Part shown: positions 55,919-64,000 of the stretch, piece after piece
How positions within the stretch are numbered: position 1 is the first letter of the stretch
Layout of the letters: the number at the start of each line of letters is the position of its first letter
Origin: Plantago major
Lineage: Eukaryota; Streptophyta; Magnoliopsida; Lamiales; Plantaginaceae
DNA length: 64,000 bases
Direction: 5' to 3'
Assembly (NCBI GenBank): GCA_026545765.1
Contig: CM048840.1
Span: 83,728,877 to 83,792,876 of the forward strand
The notes under the pieces: generated by a model
Told to the model about the DNA's origin: nothing
Databases searched by the model: none
Seen by the model: the letters and a program-made list of their open reading frames with translations, nothing else
Made by a program: the position numbers and the translations under genes

Positions 55919-57474
55919 TGTTAGGATTTACTTTATATTTTGATGAGCAATCTCACATGGCCACATAGCTCAGAAAGGTGATTAGTATTCGTAAGTCCAT
56001 AGGTTATTAGAGGACATTGTAAAGGAAGAATATTACTTAGTATGATATAATAGTCACTTGTATAGGAGTTAGTCTCTGATGTAATCTTAATTTAATCTTT
56101 CAAAGATTTGAAGACCACTTAGCAAGGAAGACTACTGAAGACATGAAGACTCAAGTAAACTGCATAAGTTTATCTTGATCAGAAAGGCAACAACTCTCAG
56201 AAAGCAACCGTTCAGAAACCATCAAGTTGCGACGAAATTCTCAAGGTTTCTGAAAGGTATTTGAAGAGGTGATAACAATACAATAGCAAAGAGGTTTCTG
56301 AATCTCCTAGCTGTTAAGAATCTATCTGACCGTTGTGGTTAAAAGTCCAATAGTACAAATGCATTTAATGCTATATCAGACTTCTCTCAGAAAAGCCTGT
56401 TGGCTTGACACAAAGAGACAAAGGTCGAATGTACTATGATAGTGACATCTAGTCGAAATTGAAAATGTCTATTCCACGGATAGTATTTCAAACGGCTCCA
56501 TTGATCACTATAAAAGGATCACTTAGCAGTTGTGATGAGAATACCAACACCCGAAGGAGTTTAACTACAAGCACTAAAAATTACTCACAACTGATACAGA
56601 ATCACTTGAAGAAATCTCTTAAGCATTCAAGAACTCTCTCAGAAAGCTCTTGTAATCGAAGTTGCGACTCAGATTTCTTCTGGTTCACTAAGTCCCCACA
56701 ACTCCAACAAGACTTAAGCTTTGATTAGCTATTTGTGAAGAAATAGAACATACTTGTGTTTATACCAAGTGTTAGTTCTTTCCTCTGAACAAAGACAAAG
56801 TCTTGGAACTCAGAAACACTAGACTAAGTCCTTGAAATATTGGATTATAGTTGAGTTTCTTTTATTACTGAGATAACTGAAACATTGTTATCAAGGTAAT
56901 CACTTCCTAGAACAAACGACTACATCAAAACAACAAACATGCGTGAGGATACATGAAGTACTTGTGAAAGCCAAGGAATAATCCTCGGAGTTTAACAACA
57001 AGAGAGTGATTACTTAGCTTGGGTTAGCTAAGGAAAGTCTCTTGGGAATCAAAGTACTTAGCTTGGTTCAACTAAGGAAAGAGGATTCAAAGGGTACTAA
57101 GTTGGGAACTTAGGAGGGAAAGGGATTTGGCTAGTGCAGGGCTTTTGTAACGGATCTCAGAAACCATACATAGTGAATTCATTTCCTACCAAGGGCGAGT
57201 GGATTAGTTGAAGGATTACGCCACCTTCAGATACTTATAAACTGTTTGCACTTTACCTTTCAGCAAAGCTTTACATTACTTTATCTGTTTATCTATTACA
57301 AGCTTTCTGACTGCACTTAATTGTATTAAAGACTTCCGCTCTCTGAACTAGTATAAGTATCATCAAGCTCACCTTGCTGAGAAACCGTGTTAGATAACAA
57401 AAGGTTTTTAAAGTCTATTCACCCCCCCCCCCCCTCCCCAAAAAACTTTCACCTTGTTGTCTAATGGACCAACA
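55919..57474 (+). repeat. 5' LTR of element D (about 1.56 kb)
   Basis: TGTTAGGATTTAC to GGACCAACA. It has TATAAAAG at 56,509-56,516, a poly-C run (57,421-57,434) about 40 bp from the inner end, and repeated CTCAGAAA words, but no AGATATCT. Confidence 0.88.
56509..56516 (+). promoter_or_regulatory. TATA box of element D LTR
   Basis: TATAAAAG, about 590 bp into the LTR and on the sense strand; a plausible core promoter by position and sequence. Confidence 0.55.
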
Positions 57475-57476
57475 AG

Positions 57477-57488
57477 TGGTATCAGAGC
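57477..57488 (+). other. Primer-binding site of element D (initiator tRNA-Met)
   Basis: TGGTATCAGAGC two bases after the LTR end, as in elements A-C but on the plus strand. Confidence 0.93.
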
Positions 57489-57592
57489 CGGAGTTTCTTT
57501 AACCTTTGGCACTGAACCTGGATCCCCTTTATGTGTAGTTTATTGTGCTAACCTTTTACACTTGATCAGTTTATTTTCTCAAAGTGTGCAGG

Positions 57593-60230
57593 ATGTCTGT
57601 TCTAGATGCTCCAGTTTTGAAGCCAGAAAACTATGAGAAATGGAAGAACAACATGCTACTCCACATAGAAGCCATCAGTGATGAAATGATCACAATGATC
57701 AAGGAAGGCCCTATCAGAATCCTTCAGAGCAAAACTATCTATCTGACCTCAGATGGAATAGAAGAAAAGGAAATGGAAATACCAACTCCTGAAGATGATG
57801 TTACTGGTGACAAGTCATCTGGATCTGCTGCAAAAGTAGTATGGGAACCAAAATGTAGAGATCTCTGGACAGCTGAAGAAGCTAAGAGATTTAGGTTAGA
57901 TGGTCAAGCAAAGAACATCATAATCAGATCCAATCCTGACACCATCCAATATATGTAAACTTTGGGGTGCTAGGAATGCTAAAGAAACTTGGAATCTTGT
58001 AGAAGAGCTTTGTGCTGGAACAGCCAAAACTAAGGAAAATAAGTTGGACGTCCTAAAATTGAAGTTCCAAAACTTTAAGCAAAGACCAACTGAAACCCTT
58101 GAAGAGCTTGACTTCAGATTCACCACTCTTATGAGTGAAATGGCTGCCTTGGGAGAAGGAAACAGGTATCCAGACTCAGAAAGGGTGAAAACCATTATCA
58201 GAAGTCTGAACCAAGAATGGACAAGTACTCAGAACTTCTACTACAACCAAGGTATACCATCTATCACACCTGTAGAGTTGTTTTCACATCTTGCAGCTGT
58301 GAATTATGAGATCATGCAAAGAGAAATCATATTTGCTAAAATAGTGCAGAATGTTGCTTTGGTAACCAAGAATGTTTCTGAAAATAAAGATTCTAAAGAA
58401 GCTCCTGAAGATCATGCATTAACTGTAAAACATATGAGAAAATATGTCAGCCAGGAGATTGAAAGAAGAAAATCCAAAGAGAAGCTGAAAAAGCATCTAG
58501 GCCCAAATTATCAAACCTACAAGAATCTGCAATATGGTTCTAGCTCTCTAAACAAGACTCCTCAGAAAGGAACATCTCAAGAAGTGCCTGCTGTTGGAAA
58601 TGATTTGTGTTTCCAGTGTCAGCAACCTGGACATTTCAAAAGAGATTGTCCCTTGTTGACTAAAGGAAAATTCGAAGACAGAAAGGAAAGAAGAAACTCC
58701 AGAAAGGTTCAGAAAGCATGTGGATATTGAATACAAATCCAGCTGGATGCACTATTGAATCAACTTCTGAAGATGAGGATTCTGAAGATGAAAATGAAGC
58801 ATGTGGAATGACTCATGAAATTGTTGACTTTGGAGTACAAAAGGAACATTGTGCACTGACTAAAGAAATCTATCCAGATTACTCCAACATTGAAGAATGC
58901 CTAGTCACTGATCAGGTATGCTCGACTTCCAAAAATGCTAATTATGACAGTGATGATGGTGGAATAGAAAACTTAGAACATCTAAGTAAAGAGATTGAGA
59001 GATTGGCCAAAATGCAAATTGAAAGTGTTGCTGAAGCCAAGTACTACAAATATTTATGTGAAAAGCTGGACAACACATGTTCAGAGTTCACTTTAATTAT
59101 TGAATGAAAGGACGCTGAAATAGCATCCTTAGAAGACAAAATTACCACAGATCTGGAAACTCTGACAGAAGATATGGCAACACAGTTCAAAATGATTTTT
59201 GATGCCAAAGACGTTGAGATAGCTGCATTAAATGAGCATATCAACATAAATGAGGAACTCATTGCTGAAGAAGTGGTGACAAAATGCAAAATCTCAAGTG
59301 ATAATAAGGATGCTGAAATAGCAATCCTTAAGTCCAAGATTACTGAGTTAGAAGCAAACAACGTTGCGACCCAAAAGAGACTTGAAAAGGTCACAGAAGA
59401 AAAGGCTCAACTCAGAAAGATGGAAATTATCTTCAAATCCTACATGACGGCAAGTAACAATCTTCTAGAGATACAATCCCGAATGAGAGAGGATTCTGGA
59501 ACAGAAGGTCTTGGACACACTGGTTCTACAAATGAAGAAACCACTCTGAACAAGAGTGATACAAGAAAGATTTTTGTAAAATCTGATGATAAGGGAAAAG
59601 AAACCTATGCCATTGGTCAGACAACATTGAGACCTCAGAATAACAAAGGTAAGAAAATTCTAACCAAAGAAATCGTCAGAAACACTGAAAAGTGTATCAG
59701 TCAAACTCAGGTTTCTGAGAAAAGAAAAGTGTCAGAAACTAGAGAGATCTCTGAGAGAAACAGGTTAGACAAACCTGAGTGAAACAAAGGTTCTTTGAGA
59801 GCGAGTTCGAGGACTCAGTAAGGCAGACAAGGCCTAGGTTACAAAGATCTCACAAAGATATTGTTCCATGAATATTGAATGGAGCAAAAATGCTACATAA
59901 AGAAGCGTGCTGAAGAAAGTAACCAAATCAAGAGAAACAAAGAGAAAGCTCAGATGAACTCTCGAGACAGAAGACGTGAAAGAAGGAAGGAGGTTGCTGA
60001 GAAGCAATCACAAGACAATTCTCTGAACAAGAGAGGTGCACCAAGAAGAACTCCACACCAGAAGATAGATCTGAACCAAAAGGCTCAGAAACCTTTTTGA
60101 AACACTCCTCCTTATGGCTCAACAAGACAAAAGATGATTCCCAGAAAGAACACCAAAATATGGGTTCCTACTGGAAGAATGTTCAATTTAGTGGGTACCA
60201 TTATAATGAACTAAACTAGCTTTCTTGTCT
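57593..60230 (+). pseudogene. gag and linker of element D
   Basis: Starts MSVLDAPVLKPENYEKW, closely matching element B. The gag core includes LDFRFTTLMSEMAALGEG (about 58,110-58,165). The CCHC knuckle is CFQCQQPGHFKRDCP (about 58,607-58,652). An acidic segment (STSEDEDSEDENEACG) and a coiled-coil linker follow, ending in a Lys/Arg-rich stretch (about 59,880-60,100). A few breaks are present. Confidence 0.85.
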
Positions 60231-60239
60231 TGTGCAGAA

Positions 60240-62550
60240 TACAACACTAAGAGCTGATTCAGAGCCTGCATGGCACTTGGATAGTGGTTGTGGAAAGCAC
60301 ATGACAGGAAACAAAGCAAATCTGCTCAACTACAAGATGGTCTGAAATGGTCCATTCATAAGATTTGCTGGAGGAGACTCTCATCCTACCAATGGAATGG
60401 GAGATGTTCAGATTGGAAATACACTTATCAAAGGAGTACTATTTGTGCAAGACTTGGATTACAATCTATTTAGCATGAGTCAGTTTACTAACAAAGGCTA
60501 TACAGTGAAGATCAAGTCTAAAGAATGCAAGCTGATTGAAAATGAGTCAAAGAAGGTAGTATTGGTTGCCAAGCGGAAAGGAAATCTCTATGTTGTTGAT
60601 AGAACAACTGCTCAGACTGATACATGCCTCATGGTGAGTCAATCAACTTCACTGGAGATTGGATGGCTATGGCACAAAAGATTAAGCCACTTGAACTTCA
60701 AGACTCTGAACAAGCTATGTTGGTCTGCCTAGTATGACATTCAGAAAGGATGGATTATGCTCAGCATGTCAACTAGGAAAACAGGCTAAAGCTTCTTTTA
60801 AGTCAAAAGTGAAGCATTCAAGTACAAGACCTCTACTACTGTTACATATGGATCTCTTTGAATCCTCAGTAACCAGTTATGCGGGCAAAAAGTATGGTCT
60901 AGTTGTTGTGGATGATTATTCAATTTTCACTTGGGTAATCTTCCTGAAACATAAGTCAGAAACTAGGGTAGAAATTCCTTCCCTGCTGAATAAGCTAGAA
61001 GTGATGAAAAATAACAAGGTTTCTGTTATAAGAACTGACCATGGTACTGAATTTTTTAATCAGTACATACATGAGTTTTGTACCTGCAAAGGTATACAAC
61101 ACCAACTTTCCTCAGTGAGGACACCCCAACAAAATGGGATTGCTGAGAGGAAAAATAGAACCCTAAAAGAAGCAGCAAGAACAATGCTTGCTGACACTGA
61201 AATAAGTGAAATCTATTGGGTTGAAGCAGTCAACACTGCTTGCTACACTCAGAATAGATGGTTGATAAACAAATTCCATGATAAGACTCCTTATGAGTTG
61301 TTGGTTGGAATACCCCCAAATATCACACATCTAAGAGTGTTTGGTTGTAAATGTTTTGTTCTTAACAATCGAAAAGAATACTTAAGAACATTTCAACCAA
61401 ATGCAGATGAAGGAATATTTCTTGGCTACTCTCTGAATAGCAAGGCTCATAGATTATTCAACAAAAGAACACAAAAGATCGAAGAATCCGTTCATGTTGT
61501 TTTCTATGAAACAAAGCTAGGAGAAGTTGCTGAGACTAACCTTCATATATAAGAGATTTAAAGAGTTAATGATCAAGGATTCTGAGGAAAGTGCTCTAGA
61601 TGGAAAGAAACTTGTTGTGACCATTGAGGATGACTTTGACGATGAAAAGCCAAGAGATAGGCCTAGTAACAACCAGATGACTTCAAAACATGATGAGGAA
61701 CTTCCTGCAAAGAATTCATAAATGAATTCCCCACTGGATACTCAGCAACCATGTGATAAAGATATTATTGGAGAAGTTGCTAAACCTCATTCCTTTGATC
61801 ATCATCCTAACTCAGATATCTCAAACACTGAACAAGTGTTTGATGAATCCATGAACAGTCATCTTGATGATATTGATCCACATAACACCAGAAATGCAAG
61901 AAGATGGATAAAAGACCATCCAGCAAAGGATGTGATTGGATCAATCAATGATGGAGTAAGAACCAGAAGGAAGATTGCTGAACAAGCAAACTCACTTTAT
62001 GGTTGCTTCATTTCTGAAATAGAACCCAAAACCATTGAGGAAGCTCTTAAAGATGAAAATTGGATCTCATCTATGCAAGAAGAGCTAGACCAATTTGAGA
62101 GAAACGAAGTCTGGAACTTAGTTCCTTACAAAGAAAGTACCTTAGTAATTGGAACCAAGTAGGTTTTCAGAAACAAGATGAATCAGAATGGTGAAATCAC
62201 AAGAAACAAAGCTAGGTTGGTTGCTAAAGGATTTACTCAAACTGAAGGTCTGGATTTTGATGAGTCCTATGCTCCAGTTGCAAGATTGGATGCAATCAGA
62301 CTATTCTTAGCCTTTGCAGCTCACATGGACTTCAAAGTTTACCAAATGGATGTGAAAAGTGCATTCCAGAATGGTGAACTAAGTGAAGGGGTCTATGTTG
62401 ATCAACCACCCGGTTTTGAAGTTCCCTCAGAAAGTAGACTTGTCTATAAGCTTCAGAAAGTTCTATATGGACTGAAACAGGTTCCAAGAGCATGGTATAA
62501 TACTTTAGCCAAGTACTTGTTGACTAGTGGTTTTAATTGTGGTGAATCTG
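60240..62550 (+). pseudogene. pol region of element D (protease, integrase, partial RT)
   Basis: Protease-type DSGCGKHMTG near 60,280; GAG-pre-integrase WLWHKRLSHLNFKTL (about 60,663-60,710); integrase with CSACQLGKQ, HMDLFESS, RTDHGTEF and PQQNGIAERKNRT (60,750-61,170); an acidic linker; and reverse transcriptase with [25 protein letters not shown] and [11 protein letters not shown] (62,200-62,365). The sequence then passes into gag-only element DNA. A few breaks are present. Confidence 0.87.
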
Positions 62551-64000
62551 AGTTGTTCTCCCAAGTCGAGCATCTATTGTGATTGTTAAATTTGCTAGCT
62601 GCTTATGTTTTGCATAATATTTGACTGAAAGTGGCGTGGTGGATTTAAAATCCTATAAGTCTGTTTTTCTTGTAAATAGCAAGTCTGTGTAGCACTTTGG
62701 TCCAAAAAGCCGGTGAGAAACCTTTAGCCGATGAAAAAATATTGTATTGGCACCTGTGTGATTTATTCGGGAAGTGCAAACTCCCTTGTTTGCGCCTCAT
62801 CATGCTCATGTGTACTCTGTGTAAGTTAAGTATGACGAACGGCATGCTCTTCATGATCTATTTTATCGAAGCCAATCCATTACAAAGAACCGGTTTGGGG
62901 AGAAGAATTCTGCTATGCTGATATGTTTAATTTATACTTCCCCTGATTATTTGATATGTCTTGGAGTGTATCTGTGGTGCTCGTCATCACCATAGTCGTG
63001 TTGGGCGTGTTTCAAATACTACCTATATACCGGCGTGGTCCTAAAAATCCATATGACCGTGAGGGTTGATGGCACGTATACCAAACTGACATGCACAAAA
63101 GTGCGGACTTCGGTAAAACAGACACTACCAAAAAAGTGAGACTAAAAGAGTCCATTGTGGCCAATTGATTAGCATATAATTCATAGTATGCAAGAATGTG
63201 GTGATATAGAAGTTGGTTCGTATGCTCTGGCAAACTGCTATGTGCAAGGAAAACGTCCTTTCTGACTTAACTGATTGAGTACATTGCATGAGTTATTTGA
63301 GGCACTTTTGTGATGAAAGTCACCTTCCTTTCTCTTGATATTTCTTGAGTGATTAACCCACTGGACACTTCCAGAGTGTGAGAGACTTGCATATGATCCT
63401 CTTGTGAGGGATTAGCGAGTTAGACTTAAGTGCTATTTACTTGAAAAACTTTCTTGTTTGATTTTCTATGCACTATTCTGCCAAGGTTAGTTGAGTGCAA
63501 AACCTTTCATCTTGTGAATTTAATGTTTACAATTGTAGATTCGGTCACTTGGGAGTTCAACTCTTTTATGTGCTTCTTGTTTGTTTTTGTTTCGAGTCTA
63601 GTTCTTGTTTAGGTTGTTTGTTTGCTCGAGGACGAGCAAAGGTTCGGTTTGGGGAGTTTGATGAGACGATAATTTAGAGTCTCATTTGGTCCTTTTAAGC
63701 GGTCTTTGTTTATGGTTTTATAGTGTCTTTGTGCGTTTTTATGCTTTGGTACTTTGTTTGTGTTTTGTAGGATTTTTGTGTCCCGAAGGTGAAAATCGGA
63801 GTGGAAACTTTGGTTCTATATCTTTGAATTTAGAGTAGCTGGGCGAAAACGGAAGTGGATTCGGAGTTTGGACAAAGATTTGAGAGCCGTTTTAGCGAAG
63901 CTTGCAGAAGTGAAGTTTTACGGAGCAGTCTAGCCATTTTGGCCATAACTCTCTCATATGATGTTAGATTGACCTGATCTCGGTGGCCATGGAAATATAA
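62551..64000 (+). mobile_element. Plus-strand fragment of the Athila-like gag-only element
   Basis: Reverse-oriented copy of the internal 3' region seen at 47,742-48,860 and 51,570-52,700, then a polypurine tract (GGTTTGGGGAGTT, 63,646-63,658) and the start of the 3' LTR (63,659, TGATGAGACG). Its gag and 5' LTR are missing. The left border against element D is approximate. Confidence 0.85.
63659..64000 (+). repeat. 3' LTR of the plus-strand gag-only fragment, running off-window
   Basis: Begins TGATGAGACG directly after the polypurine tract and matches the reverse complement of LTRs 1-3 through to the window end. Confidence 0.87.

Larger units (their letters stand above)
55919..62550 (+). mobile_element. 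Element D: diverged Sirevirus-like copia element, 3' part missing
   Basis: Plus-strand order: LTR, tRNA-Met primer site, gag, linker, protease, integrase, and the first part of reverse transcriptase, where a fragment of the gag-only family begins. The LTR shares end structure (TGTTAGG...GGACCAACA) and the poly-C run with A-C but little else. The proteins are clearly related. RNase H, 3' LTR and any accessory gene are not in the window. Several breaks are present. Confidence 0.88.

Overview
The window is nuclear DNA from a flowering plant, most likely a eudicot. It holds one intron-rich plastid-protein gene set in nested LTR retrotransposons. No rRNA, tRNA, CRISPR or bacterial-type gene organisation was seen.

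Left block (1-36,848): three related Ty1/copia elements (A, B, C; Sirevirus-like by their gag and long gag-pol linker) lie in a Ty3/gypsy Tat-like element. A (1-12,695, minus) sits in the integrase region of B (12,696-17,831, minus), and B sits in the gypsy element. C (18,391-28,134, minus) has both LTRs and a 5-bp target duplication (GGCTC) and interrupts the gypsy element's antisense reading frame. The gypsy gag-pol is on the minus strand at 29,914-36,146, with its 5' LTR at 36,184-36,848.

Host island (36,849-43,512): a complete ten-exon gene on the minus strand (37,367-42,169). I spliced it by eye into an uninterrupted 365-codon frame that I recognise as LPA3 (LOW PSII ACCUMULATION 3, DUF1995 family), a plastid factor for photosystem II assembly.

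Right block (43,513-64,000): the 3' LTR and tandem-repeat-bearing 3' region of a second Tat-like element. It is split by an Athila-like, gag-only array with three LTRs and two internal regions (44,841-55,347, flanked by TTGAT). A 5'-truncated L1-type LINE lies in the first LTR of that array. A fourth, more diverged Sirevirus-like copia element (D, plus strand, from 55,919) follows. It abuts a plus-strand piece of the gag-only family that runs off the window.

The most unusual signal is an accessory gene downstream of pol, in the position where some Sireviruses carry an env-like ORF. It is present in element A and again in element C, which has lost pol but kept this gene. It encodes a plant-transposon-type N-terminal region, strongly basic NLS-like clusters, a run of small exon-like modules separated by about 80-bp GT-AG intron-like gaps, and coiled coils. 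No signal peptide or membrane segment was seen. LTRs and bodies of A, B and C are also peppered with the palindrome AGATATCT, which is nearly absent elsewhere in the window. This fits, but does not prove, an element-encoded nuclear factor that acts on its own family.
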